A stretch of DNA of 64,000 nucleotides, from NCBI RefSeq assembly GCF_019458805.1, contig NZ_JAIBOA010000007.1, positions 186,001-250,000 of the forward strand. Direction: 5' to 3'. Below, in pieces: positions 1 to 7,324 of this stretch. A program made the translations under genes and the position numbers. The DNA is from Actinomadura parmotrematis (GTDB lineage Bacteria; Actinomycetota; Actinomycetes; Streptosporangiales; Streptosporangiaceae). Positions within the stretch are counted from its first letter, which is position 1. Every line of letters begins with the position of its first letter. The notes under the pieces were generated by a model that did no database searches, was not told where the DNA came from, and saw only the letters and a list, made by a program, of their open reading frames with translations.

Positions 1-2
1 CC

Positions 3-956
3 GCGGTCAGGTCGACGCTGACGGTCGAGGACATGCCCGACGACCTGTCGAAGCTGCGCGCCCGCATCGAGAAGGCGATCCCGGTGGGCCGCGGCTCGCA
101 CAAGGACCCCGTCGACCCGTCCGCGCTGCCGTTCCTGAAGGAGCGCGGCTGGTACGACTTCTGGAAGGGGTTCGACGAGCTGCACCCGGCGTCGCGCGCG
201 AAGCTCGGGCGCGCCCGGGACCAGATGGGCAGCCTCGGCGGAGGCAACCACTTCGTCGAGCTCTGCGCCGATGGCGACGGTTCCATCTGGGTCGTCCTGC
301 ACTCGGGGTCGCGGAACATCGGGAACGACCTCGCCGGGCACCACATCGAGGCGGCGCGGAAGCTGCCGCACAACCAGGACCTGCCCGACCGGGACCTGGC
401 GGTGTTCCTCGCCGGGACGCCCGAGATGGACGCCTACCGGCACGACCTGTTCTGGGCGCAGGAGTACGCGCGGCGCAACCGCGCCGTCATGATCGCGCTG
501 CTGCAGCAGGTGGTGACCAAGGAGTTCGGGGCCAGGCGCGCCAAGTGGGGCGAGGTCATCAGCTGCCACCACAACTACGTGGCGGAGGAGTCCTACGGCG
601 GCGCGGACCTGCTCGTCACCCGCAAGGGGGCGATCCGGGCGGGCGCCGGCGACCTCGGGATCATCCCGGGGTCGATGGCGACCGGGACCTACATCGTGCG
701 GGGCCTCGGGAACGAGACCGCGTACAACTCCGCCTCGCACGGGGCGGGCCGCCGGATGAGCCGCAACAAGGCGCGGAAGGCGTTCACGGTGGAGGACCTG
801 GTGGCGCAGACCGCGGGCGTGGAGTGCCGCAAGGACAGCGGGGTGCTGGACGAGATCCCCGGGGCCTACAAGGACCTGGAGACCGTCATCCAGGCGCAGT
901 CCGACCTCGTGCGGGTCGTGGCGCACCTTCGCCAGCTCATCTGCGTGAAGGGCTGA
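3..956 (+). CDS. rtcB: RtcB-family RNA ligase (3' part, start outside window)
   Basis: RtcB joins RNA 2',3'-cyclic phosphate or 3'-phosphate ends to 5'-OH ends using GTP and Mn2+. The frame is open from base 3, ahead of the first ATG at 33, and those codons read like the family (AVRSTLTVEDMPDDL), so the N terminus lies upstream of the window. Visible signatures are SLGGGNHF near base 235, HSGSRNIG near 301, the CHHNYV metal-binding stretch near 565, the GIIPGSM loop near 657, and the SHGAGRRMSR block near 736, whose His is the guanylylated residue in the family. The C terminus (about 317 residues seen) is intact. No archease or RtcA gene follows. The role (tRNA repair or stress RNA repair) cannot be told from the sequence. 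Confidence 0.93.
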   Translation, partial: AVRSTLTVEDMPDDLSKLRARIEKAIPVGRGSHKDPVDPSALPFLKERGWYDFWKGFDELHPASRAKLGRARDQMGSLGGGNHFVELCADGDGSIWVVLHSGSRNIGNDLAGHHIEAARKLPHNQDLPDRDLAVFLAGTPEMDAYRHDLFWAQEYARRNRAVMIALLQQVVTKEFGARRAKWGEVISCHHNYVAEESYGGADLLVTRKGAIRAGAGDLGIIPGSMATGTYIVRGLGNETAYNSASHGAGRRMSRNKARKAFTVEDLVAQTAGVECRKDSGVLDEIPGAYKDLETVIQAQSDLVRVVAHLRQLICVKG

Positions 957-970
957 CCGAAGAGCTGCTG

Positions 971-1004
971 GAGGGGCGTGCCGGAACCGTCCGGCGCGCC
1001 CCTC
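971..1004 (+). terminator. Hairpin terminator behind rtcB
   Basis: A 14-bp stem with one mismatch (arms 971-984 and 991-1004) and a 6-base loop starts 15 bases after the rtcB stop. There is no U tract, which is common in actinobacteria. The hairpin covers the GTG at 978, which argues against that codon starting the next gene. Confidence 0.6.
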
Positions 1005-1061
1005 GGCGCGTCCGCGGAAAGGCGATTGACGGCCCGGTCGCGGCGGCGGCAGCCTGGCCAG

Positions 1062-1985
1062 GTGGGCATCGGCGAGATCCGGGCGCGGGCGGGCGCGCTG
1101 GAGGAGCAGGGGCGGCGCGGGGAGGCTCGGGCCCTCTACCTGCGGGCGATCGCGGACGGGGTGCCCGGTGCGGCGCTGGAGTACGCGTGCGCCCTGGACG
1201 AGTGGGGCGAGGATCCCGCGGAGGTCGAGCGCTGGTTCCGGGCGGCGATCGCGGACGGGGACCGCCGCGCGGTGAACGATCTCGGGGAGCTGCTGAGCCG
1301 CCTGCCGGGACGGCACGGCGAGGCGCGCGACCTGCTGGTGGGCGCCTATCTGGAGGGCGACGAGCTGGCGGCGGGCAACCTCGGCCATATGGAGTGGGCG
1401 GACGGCGACGCCGCCGAGGGGCGGCGGTGGCTGCGGGTGGCGGTCGCCGACGGCCGCCACGAGAAGCTGCTGTCGCTCGCCGAGCTGGAGAACGAGGCGG
1501 GCGACCACGCGGCCGCCTGCCGGTACCTGCAGCGGGCGCTGCGGTCCGGCGTGGCGGGCGCGCACACGGCCTACGCGCGGCATCTCCAAGCGCTGTACGA
1601 GGACGGCGAGGTCGTGGAGGCGGCGTTCCGGGTCGCGCTGGAGCGCGGCGACGACGAGGCCGACTACTGGTTCGCCGCGTGGCTGGAGGAGGCGGAGCGC
1701 CCGGGGGAGGCGCTCGAGCACTACCGGCGGGCGCTGGCTGGCGGCGACGGCGACGCCTACCTGCGGATCGCGTACGTGCTGGAGGACCTGGGCCGTCCCG
1801 AGGAGCGAGAGCGGTGCCTGCGCGCCGGAATGGACGCCGGCGACGCCGATTGCGCGGTGGAGTACGCGCGCCTTCTCGCGTCCGAGGACCGGCGGGACGA
1901 GATCCCGGCGGTGCTGGCGCGCGGTGTGGAGCTCGGGGCGGACGCCGAGGAGCTCGACGAGGTGCGCGCGCTCCTGGAGCCCTGA
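1062..1985 (+). CDS. Sel1/TPR-like repeat protein
   Basis: A 307-residue soluble protein made almost wholly of short helix-turn-helix repeats. Phrases such as EARALYLRAIADG, EVERWFRAAIADGD and EALEHYRRALAGGDGDAYLRIAYVLEDLG recur about every 35-36 residues, as in Sel1-like/TPR solenoids that bind partner proteins. There is no signal peptide, membrane segment or catalytic domain. GTG at 1062 is preferred because the upstream in-frame GTG at 978 lies in the terminator hairpin and the extra residues are Arg-rich and not repeat-like. The ribosome site at 1062 is weak. The partner is unknown, and the neighbouring rtcB is separated by a terminator. Confidence 0.8.
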   Translation: MGIGEIRARAGALEEQGRRGEARALYLRAIADGVPGAALEYACALDEWGEDPAEVERWFRAAIADGDRRAVNDLGELLSRLPGRHGEARDLLVGAYLEGDELAAGNLGHMEWADGDAAEGRRWLRVAVADGRHEKLLSLAELENEAGDHAAACRYLQRALRSGVAGAHTAYARHLQALYEDGEVVEAAFRVALERGDDEADYWFAAWLEEAERPGEALEHYRRALAGGDGDAYLRIAYVLEDLGRPEERERCLRAGMDAGDADCAVEYARLLASEDRRDEIPAVLARGVELGADAEELDEVRALLEP

Positions 1986-1990
1986 CCGGT

Positions 1991-2007
1991 TTTGCCGTTT
2001 CGGCAAA
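1991..2007 (+). terminator. Short hairpin after the Sel1 gene
   Basis: Perfect 7-bp stem TTTGCCG/CGGCAAA with a TTT loop, 6 bases after the stop codon. It is a weak terminator candidate. Further on, a CCCC-GAAA-GGGG tetraloop hairpin (2050-2061) lies in the presumed leader of the methyltransferase gene. Confidence 0.4.
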
Positions 2008-2095
2008 GGAAGTTGCCCGCAGCCGGCCCGGCGCCGCATAGTCCGGGTACCCCGAAAGGGGACCATGCGACGGACGGAAACGAGAAGGGCAGCCG

Positions 2096-2716
2096 ATGAG
2101 CGAGCAGCAGTTCTGGGATGAGCGGTACGGGGCGTCCGACCGGATCTGGAGCGGGGAGCCGAACACCGTCCTCGTCCGCGAGGTCGAGGACCTGGAGCCG
2201 GGGCGCGCGCTGGACCTCGGGTCGGGGGAGGGCGGCGACGCGATCTGGCTCGCGGGGCGGGGCTGGCACGTCACCGCCGTCGACATCTCCGGCGTCGCGC
2301 TGGAGCGGGCCGCCAAGGACGCGGCCCGGGCGGGCGTGCCGGCGGACCGGATCGACTGGCGGCGGATCGACCTCGCCGCGGAGTTCCCCGACGGGGAGTA
2401 CGACCTGGTCAGCGCGAGCTTCCTGCACTCGCACGGCGACCTGCCGCGCGAGCGGATCCTGCACCGGGCGGCCCGCGCCGTCGCGCCCGGCGGCGTCCTG
2501 CTCGTGCTCGGCCACGCGACCGGCCCGGCCTGGGACCACAGCCACGACCACATGCACCTGCCGTCCCCGCAGGAAGTGCTGGAATCGCTGGAACTGCCGG
2601 ACGGGGAATGGCGGGTGGAGCGCGCAGAGGAGAACGAGCGCATCCAGAACGACCCCGACGGCAATCCGACGACGCGCACTGACAACGTGCTGCGCGTCCG
2701 GCGCCGCAAGGGCTGA
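2096..2716 (+). CDS. Class I SAM-dependent methyltransferase
   Basis: A 206-residue Rossmann-fold methyltransferase. The start FWDERYGASDRIWSGEPN matches the cap of TehB/thiopurine-type methyltransferases. Motif I is LDLGSGEGGDAIWLA (about residues 40-54), the acidic ribose-binding residue is in VTAVDIS, and motif IV/post-I is DLVSASFLHSH. The C-terminal half has a His-rich stretch (DHSHDHMHLPS) that could touch a metal or substrate. The substrate is not predictable; tellurite, thiol or small-metabolite methylation are all possible. It starts at ATG 2096 behind a GAAGGG ribosome site and ends before a large hairpin, so it is probably monocistronic. Confidence 0.85.
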   Translation: MSEQQFWDERYGASDRIWSGEPNTVLVREVEDLEPGRALDLGSGEGGDAIWLAGRGWHVTAVDISGVALERAAKDAARAGVPADRIDWRRIDLAAEFPDGEYDLVSASFLHSHGDLPRERILHRAARAVAPGGVLLVLGHATGPAWDHSHDHMHLPSPQEVLESLELPDGEWRVERAEENERIQNDPDGNPTTRTDNVLRVRRRKG

Positions 2717-2737
2717 GAAACCGCAGAAAAAGGGTTT

Positions 2738-2789
2738 GCGCTGCCGGTTACGCTTTTCCTCGATGAAGGGAAAAGGCAACCGGCAGCGC
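2738..2789 (+). terminator. Long two-tier hairpin between methyltransferase and next gene
   Basis: Outer arms 2738-2749 and 2778-2789 are a perfect 12-bp inverted repeat. Inside is a second perfect 7-bp stem (2753-2759 and 2769-2775) with a 9-base loop that carries the ATG at 2763. Most likely it terminates the methyltransferase transcript. It also makes 2763 an unlikely start codon. Confidence 0.65.
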
Positions 2790-2819
2790 CCGGGAAATGC
2801 GCGCGACATCGGCGACGGA

Positions 2820-3794
2820 ATGAAACTCCACCGGCGTGTCCTGCGGCTGGACGGCCGCGCGCACACCGTCGTCGGGCTGCGTCCGGGCACCGCCGCCCGG
2901 TTCAGCACCAACCGCTTCCACGAGACCTGGCACGTCCTGTCCGACGACCACGGCGCGGCGCTGCTCGGCCGGCTCCTGTGGGGCCTGGCCTACCAGGCGC
3001 GGCCGGGCACGCTCGTCGTCATCGACCGGCCGTTCCTGGTGCCGACGCCGTTCGACGCCGACCCGCCCGACCCGGTCGTGCTGCTGCCGGCCTGGTGCAC
3101 GTCGCCGACGTCCCCGATGCTGCGCGACCTGGCGCGGCGCCTGCCGCTGCGGGGCGCCCCCGATGGGACGGTCCGCTGGCGCACCCACGGCCTCGACCGC
3201 GTCGGCGACGGCTACGCCGAGATCCCTCTCGGGCGCGAGGAGGGTGGCCGGGTCGAGCGGCGGCACGGCCTGCTCGTCTTCGCCCCGGGCACGCCCGACG
3301 ACGCGCGCCTGTGGGGCTCCCTCGTCGCCCGGATGGACACCGGCGGATACGGCACGGACCACCGGTACCTCGGCGCCTGGGGGCCCGGCTGCTCCTATGA
3401 CGGCGAGGTGCAGATCTTCCGGGAATTCGCCCGCGACGTCGGCCGCGCCCGCCGCGCCCGCGCCGAGGTGCTCGCCCGCCGCGACGCCCCGGCGGACGCC
3501 GCCGAGCTGCGCCCGCTGGTCTGGCGGCAGCAGGGCGCGATGCGCCGCGGCACCGCGCGCCGCATCGAGAACTGCCGCGGGCTCGCGGACCGGGACGTCG
3601 CCAACCTGCGGGCGCTCGGCGTCCGCACCCTCGACGACCTCGTCCGGCGCGGCCCGGACGCCCTCTTCGGCCAGATGGCCGAGCGGCGCCTGCCCGGCGT
3701 CACCGATGGAACGCTGGAGGCGATGCGGCGCGTCCTGGAGGCCGCCGGGAAGGTCAGCGAGGCGGACCGAGGACGTCGTCGACGAAGGCGGTGA
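2820..3794 (+). CDS. Unrecognised protein with C-terminal helix-hairpin-helix-like region
   Basis: About 324 residues, not assigned to a family. The first two thirds look alpha/beta (LVVIDRPFLVPTPFDADPPDPVVLLPAWC; GRVERRHGLLVFAPGTPDDARLWGSLVARM). The last ~60 residues (RDVANLRALGVRTLDDLVRRGPDALFGQM) resemble TfoX-C/HhH segments that bind DNA or protein. It is rich in Arg, with no signal peptide or membrane segment. ATG 2820 is preferred over ATG 2763, which sits in the loop of a strong hairpin; the ribosome site is weak either way. The 3' end overlaps the convergent hydrolase gene by 41 bp. Codon bias is normal for the window, so it is a real gene. Confidence 0.7.
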   Translation: MKLHRRVLRLDGRAHTVVGLRPGTAARFSTNRFHETWHVLSDDHGAALLGRLLWGLAYQARPGTLVVIDRPFLVPTPFDADPPDPVVLLPAWCTSPTSPMLRDLARRLPLRGAPDGTVRWRTHGLDRVGDGYAEIPLGREEGGRVERRHGLLVFAPGTPDDARLWGSLVARMDTGGYGTDHRYLGAWGPGCSYDGEVQIFREFARDVGRARRARAEVLARRDAPADAAELRPLVWRQQGAMRRGTARRIENCRGLADRDVANLRALGVRTLDDLVRRGPDALFGQMAERRLPGVTDGTLEAMRRVLEAAGKVSEADRGRRRRRR

Positions 3795-4581
3795 CGTCGG
3801 CGAGCACCTCGTCCCGGTGGGTCTCGTTGAAGACCTCGTGCCGGGCGCCCGGGTAGATCCGCTCGCGCAGGTCGTCGCCGCGCACCGCGTCGATGCCCTG
3901 CCGGGTGCCCTCCAGCGGCACCAGGGCGTCGTCGGAGCCGTGGAGCCAGAGCGTCGGCAGCGCGCCGAACGCGCCGCCCTCCGCGACCCTGGCGAGGCCC
4001 GCGACGAGCGCCTCCAGCGTCGGCCGCTTGAACGGGCCGTGCCAGACGAGCGGGTCGCGGGCGTACGCCTCCCCGACGGCGGGGTCGCGCGACAGCGTGG
4101 CGACGTCGATCGGGGTGTCGGGGATCGCGTCGGCGGCCAGGAGCGGGCCGAGCACCTCCCAGCGGCCGATCACCGGCCCGGACAGGACGAGCGCCGCGAG
4201 CGCGCCGCCGTGCAGCTGGGCGTGGCGGGCCGCGACGAGGCCGCCCATGGAGTGCCCGACGAGCACGACGGGCAGGTCGGGGTGGTCGCCGCGGGCCGAC
4301 GCGACGACGGTGTCGAGGTCGGCGACGAGGTCGTCGACGTCGGTGACGAGCGCCCGCTCGCCCGCCGACCGGCCGTGCCCGAGGTGGTCGGGTCCCGCGA
4401 CGACGGCGCCGTGGCGCACGAGCGCGTCGGCGACGTGCTGGTAACGTCCGAGGTGCTCGCCGTACCCGTGCGCCAGCACCGCGACGTACCGGGGGTCGGG
4501 GTGCGGCCAGATCCGCGCGGTGATCGCGCCGCGGGCGCCCGCGAACTCCCACTCGCGGGCCGGAACGGGGTGCGGGGGCAT
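3754..4581 (-). CDS. Alpha/beta hydrolase, monoacylglycerol-lipase type
   Basis: A 275-residue serine hydrolase of the Hydrolase_4 (monoacylglycerol lipase/lysophospholipase) group. It has an HGYGEHLGRY oxyanion loop, nucleophile elbow GHSMGG, catalytic Asp in LHGSDDALVP and catalytic His in GARHEVFNE. The length and order are normal. No signal peptide, so cytoplasmic; the likely substrate is a lipid ester, but this is not shown. The ATG (plus-strand 4579-4581) follows GAGGAG at good spacing. It is convergent with the upstream hypothetical gene and overlaps it by 41 bp. It is divergent from moaA with a 130-bp gap. Confidence 0.88.
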   Translation of the reverse strand: MPPHPVPAREWEFAGARGAITARIWPHPDPRYVAVLAHGYGEHLGRYQHVADALVRHGAVVAGPDHLGHGRSAGERALVTDVDDLVADLDTVVASARGDHPDLPVVLVGHSMGGLVAARHAQLHGGALAALVLSGPVIGRWEVLGPLLAADAIPDTPIDVATLSRDPAVGEAYARDPLVWHGPFKRPTLEALVAGLARVAEGGAFGALPTLWLHGSDDALVPLEGTRQGIDAVRGDDLRERIYPGARHEVFNETHRDEVLADVTAFVDDVLGPPR

Positions 4582-4711
4582 GGGGGTCTCCTCGGCGCCG
4601 CGCCGGGACGGGGCGTCCCGGGCCGGGCCGACACCGTCTCCCGGCCGGTGCCGGACCGTCAACCGCCGCCCTAGGCTGGCGGGGGACGAACAACCACGAA
4701 AGGGGTTCCCG

Positions 4712-5701
4712 TTGCTGGTCGACACCTTCGGACGCACCGCCACCGACCTGCGGGTCTCCCTGACCGACCGCTGCAACCTGCGCTGCTCGTACTGCATGCC
4801 CCCCGAGGGGCTGGAGTGGCTGCCGAAGCCCGAGCTGCTCACCGACGACGAGGTGGCGCGCCTGATCGGGATCGCGGTCCGCGACCTCGGCGTCACCGAG
4901 GTCCGCCTCACCGGCGGCGAGCCGCTGCTCCGCCGCGGCGTCGTCGGCATCGTCGCGCGCGCCGCCGCGCTGGAGCCGCGCCCCCAGATCTCCATCACCA
5001 CCAACGGCATCGGCCTGGAGCGCCTCGCCGCGCCGCTCGCCGACGCCGGCCTGGACCGCGTCAACGTCTCGCTCGACACCCTGGACCGTGCCACGTTCCA
5101 GGCGATGGCGCACCGCGACCGGCTCGCCGACGTGCTCGCCGGGCTGGCCGCCGCCGCCCGCGCCGGCCTCGCCCCCGTCAAGATCAACACGGTGCTGCTG
5201 CGCGGCGTCAACGACCACGAGGCCGTGCCGCTGCTGGAGTACTGCCTGGCGCACGGCTACCAGCTGCGGTTCATCGAGCAGATGCCGCTGGACGCCCAGC
5301 ACGGCTGGACCCGCGACGGCATGATCACCGCCGGCGAGATCCTGGACCGGCTCGGTGCCGCGTTCACCCTGGTCCCCGAGGGCGCGGCCGAGCGCGGCAG
5401 CGCGCCCGCCGAGACGTTCACCGTGGACGGCGGCCCGGCCACCGTCGGCGTCATCGGCTCGGTCACCCGCCCGTTCTGCGGCGCCTGCGACCGGGTGCGG
5501 CTCACCGCCGACGGCCAGGTCCGCAACTGCCTGTTCGCCACCGAGGAGTCCAACCTGCGCGACGCGCTGCGCGCCGGCGCGGGCGACGCCGAGCTGGCGG
5601 ACCGCTGGCGCGCCGCGGTGCGCGCCAAGCGCGCCGGGCACGGCATCGACGATCCGGCGTTCCTGCAGCCCGCGCGCCCCATGTCGGCGATCGGCGGCTG
5701 A
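4712..5701 (+). CDS. moaA: GTP 3',8-cyclase MoaA
   Basis: A radical-SAM enzyme that converts GTP to 3',8-cyclo-GTP, the first step of molybdopterin synthesis. 329 residues, with the N-terminal cluster motif CNLRCSYC, the SAM-binding LTGGEPLLRRG, the C-terminal cluster FCGACDRVRLTADGQVRNC, and the functional terminal Gly-Gly (AIGG end). TTG 4712 is chosen because AAAGGGG (4699-4705) stands 6 bases ahead and the protein then begins LLVDTFGR, as in the family. A TAGGCT -10-like box lies at 4672-4677. It heads a compact Mo-cofactor operon. Confidence 0.95.
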   Translation: MLVDTFGRTATDLRVSLTDRCNLRCSYCMPPEGLEWLPKPELLTDDEVARLIGIAVRDLGVTEVRLTGGEPLLRRGVVGIVARAAALEPRPQISITTNGIGLERLAAPLADAGLDRVNVSLDTLDRATFQAMAHRDRLADVLAGLAAAARAGLAPVKINTVLLRGVNDHEAVPLLEYCLAHGYQLRFIEQMPLDAQHGWTRDGMITAGEILDRLGAAFTLVPEGAAERGSAPAETFTVDGGPATVGVIGSVTRPFCGACDRVRLTADGQVRNCLFATEESNLRDALRAGAGDAELADRWRAAVRAKRAGHGIDDPAFLQPARPMSAIGG

Positions 5702-5729
5702 CCGCCGCACCCCGTGCGACGATGGCGGG

Positions 5730-6071
5730 GTGACCGAGGAGCCGCTGGAACACCGCGTCGAGATCAGCGTCCCGCCGGAGCAGGAGATCGGCACCTTCGC
5801 CGGGTTCGCGTCGGTCTGGCGCACCCAGGACGGGCTGGTGCTGGACTTCGCGACCGAGACGAGGCCGCCCGAGGTCGCCCAGGACACCGCGACCGGCGAG
5901 CGCTACGTGCACGTGCCCGCCCGCGTCGTCGCGCGGGTGCGGATCCCGCCCGGCCAGGTGTGGGAGCTGATGAAGTCGCTGGAGCAGAACCTCAGCGCCT
6001 ACGAGCGCGACAGCGCTGGCCGCGGCGACTCCGGCCGCGGCGCCGCCGGGCACGGGCATGGCGACGCCTGA
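5730..6071 (+). CDS. DUF3467-family protein
   Basis: A 113-residue protein starting at GTG 5730, 28 bases after moaA. The core IGTFAGFASVWRTQDGLVLDFA and later RVRIPPGQVWELMKSLEQNL match the DUF3467 pattern of a small beta-rich protein with a terminal helix; function is unknown. The tail is Gly/Asp/His-rich and low-complexity. It overlaps mobA by 14 bp, so it is translated as part of the Mo-cofactor operon. In-operon placement suggests, but does not show, a link to molybdoenzymes. Confidence 0.8.
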   Translation: MTEEPLEHRVEISVPPEQEIGTFAGFASVWRTQDGLVLDFATETRPPEVAQDTATGERYVHVPARVVARVRIPPGQVWELMKSLEQNLSAYERDSAGRGDSGRGAAGHGHGDA

Positions 6072-6714
6072 CGCGCCGCCCGGCGCCCGCCCCGGCCCCT
6101 ACGACGCGGTCGTGCTGGCGGGCGGTGCGGCCCGCCGCTTCGGCGGCGGCGACAAGCCCGGCGCGCCCGTCGCGGGCCGCCCGCTGATCGAGTGGGTCGC
6201 GGACGCCGTCCCGGGCGCCGGGCGCCTCATCGTCGTCGGCCCGCCGCGCGCGGCGCTGCCGCACGCCGTCGCCGTCCGCGAGGACCCGCCCGGCGCGGGC
6301 CCCGTCCCGGCCCTGCGCGCCGGGCTCGCCGAGGTCGGCGCGCCGTGGCTGGCGCTGCTCGCCGCCGACCTGCCGTTCCTGCGGCCCGCGCACGTCGCCG
6401 CGCTGCGCGCCGCCGCCCGCCACGCCGACGGCGCGGTCCTGGTCGACGCGGGCGGCCGCGAGCAGTGGCTCGCCGGCTGCTGGCGCACCGCCGCGCTCGC
6501 CGCCGCCCTCGCCGCCTACGACGGCGCGTCCCTGCACGGCGTCCTCGCCCCGCTCGGCCCGGTGCGGGTCGCGCCGCCGCCGGGGGAGCGGCCCGCCTGG
6601 TTCGACTGCGACACTCCCGAAGCGCTGGCGGGCGCCGACCGCCTCGCCCGTGCCAGAGTGGACCCCCGAGGGGACGACGGCCGCGCACCCGCCGGCCCGG
6701 GGGAGGGGAACTGA
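6058..6714 (+). CDS. mobA: Molybdenum cofactor guanylyltransferase MobA
   Basis: A 218-residue nucleotidyltransferase that adds GMP to Mo-molybdopterin. It has the N-terminal GTP-binding loop VVLAGGAARRFGGGDKP (about residues 17-33), the substrate Lys in the same loop, and the metal-binding AADLPFL (about residue 100). The C-terminal WFDCDTPEAL is typical of MobA. It overlaps DUF3467 by 14 bp upstream and the DUF6457 gene by one base (TGATG), so it is translationally coupled on both sides. The last ~20 residues are Asp/Gly/Arg-rich and probably disordered. Confidence 0.92.
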   Translation: MATPDAPPGARPGPYDAVVLAGGAARRFGGGDKPGAPVAGRPLIEWVADAVPGAGRLIVVGPPRAALPHAVAVREDPPGAGPVPALRAGLAEVGAPWLALLAADLPFLRPAHVAALRAAARHADGAVLVDAGGREQWLAGCWRTAALAAALAAYDGASLHGVLAPLGPVRVAPPPGERPAWFDCDTPEALAGADRLARARVDPRGDDGRAPAGPGEGN

Positions 6715-6971
6715 TGCTGGACGACTGGCTGGACGCGGCCTGCCTGGAACTCGGGCTCGCCCGCGACGAGATCGACCGCGACCTGGTGCTGGACCTGGCG
6801 CGCGACGTCGCGCACAACGTGGCCCGCCCCGCCGCGCCGCTCACCGCCTACCTGCTCGGCCTCGCCGTCGGCCGGGGCGCGCCCGCCCGCGACGCCGCCG
6901 CGCGCCTCACCGGGATGGCCGAGGGCTGGCGGGGCGACGCCGCCGAGCGCGATCCCGCCGCCGACGCCTGA
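6714..6971 (+). CDS. DUF6457 small protein, Mo-cofactor operon partner
   Basis: An 85-residue helical protein whose core (LDDWLDAACLELGL, then DLVLDLARDVAHNVARPAAPLTAYLLGLAVG) matches the short domain found beside or fused to MobA in actinobacteria. ATG 6714 overlaps the mobA stop (TGATG). No catalytic residues are evident. Coupling suggests a structural or chaperone role in cofactor or molybdoenzyme maturation; this is an inference. Confidence 0.8.
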   Translation: MLDDWLDAACLELGLARDEIDRDLVLDLARDVAHNVARPAAPLTAYLLGLAVGRGAPARDAAARLTGMAEGWRGDAAERDPAADA

Positions 6972-6990
6972 CGCGCGGGCCGGACGCCGG

Positions 6991-7215
6991 TCAGCCGTCG
7001 CGGTCGGTGAGGTCGGCGACCGGCACGGCGTCCCGGAGGAAGTCCCGGCGGTCCAGGAACGCCGACAGGCCCGCGCGGTGCTCGTCGCAGGCGAGCCACA
7101 CCTTCCGCCGCTCCGGCGTGTGGATCTTGGGGTTGTTCCAGCGCAGCGCCCACACGGCGGCGGCGCGGCAGCCCTTGGCCGAGCAGATCGGCCCGCCGGG
7201 TTCGTCGTCGGTCAC
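6991..7215 (-). CDS. Small conserved Cys/His protein (putative zinc-binding)
   Basis: 74 residues from GTG at plus-strand 7213-7215, with AGGGTG ahead of it. Conserved features are ICSAKGCRAAAVWALRWNNPKIH, then LACDEHRAGLSAFLDRRDFLR. The CxxxxC...CxxH spacing suggests a small zinc-binding fold. Related actinobacterial genes are sometimes labelled acetone carboxylase subunit, with no support visible here. It is convergent with the Mo-cofactor operon (19-bp gap) and divergent from the MFS gene. Function unknown. Confidence 0.75.
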   Translation of the reverse strand: MTDDEPGGPICSAKGCRAAAVWALRWNNPKIHTPERRKVWLACDEHRAGLSAFLDRRDFLRDAVPVADLTDRDG

Positions 7216-7324
7216 CGGGACACCCTGGCACAGGGCCCGGGGCCGCCGCGGCCCCGGGCCCGGTAAAGACATCTTCGACCGGCGCCGCGTTTGCCGCGCC
7301 CGCCCGCGGCCAATGCTTCCGATC

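Noticed and set aside
978..1061. N-terminal extension of the Sel1-repeat protein from GTG 978
   Set aside because: The GTG lies inside the rtcB terminator hairpin and the added residues are Arg-rich and non-repeat.
1985..2095. Riboswitch or structured leader before the methyltransferase gene
   Set aside because: Only two short hairpins were seen; no conserved riboswitch core was recognised.
2763..2819. ATG 2763 as start of the HhH-like gene
   Set aside because: The codon sits in the loop of a two-tier hairpin and has no ribosome site; ATG 2820 is simpler, though also weakly supported.
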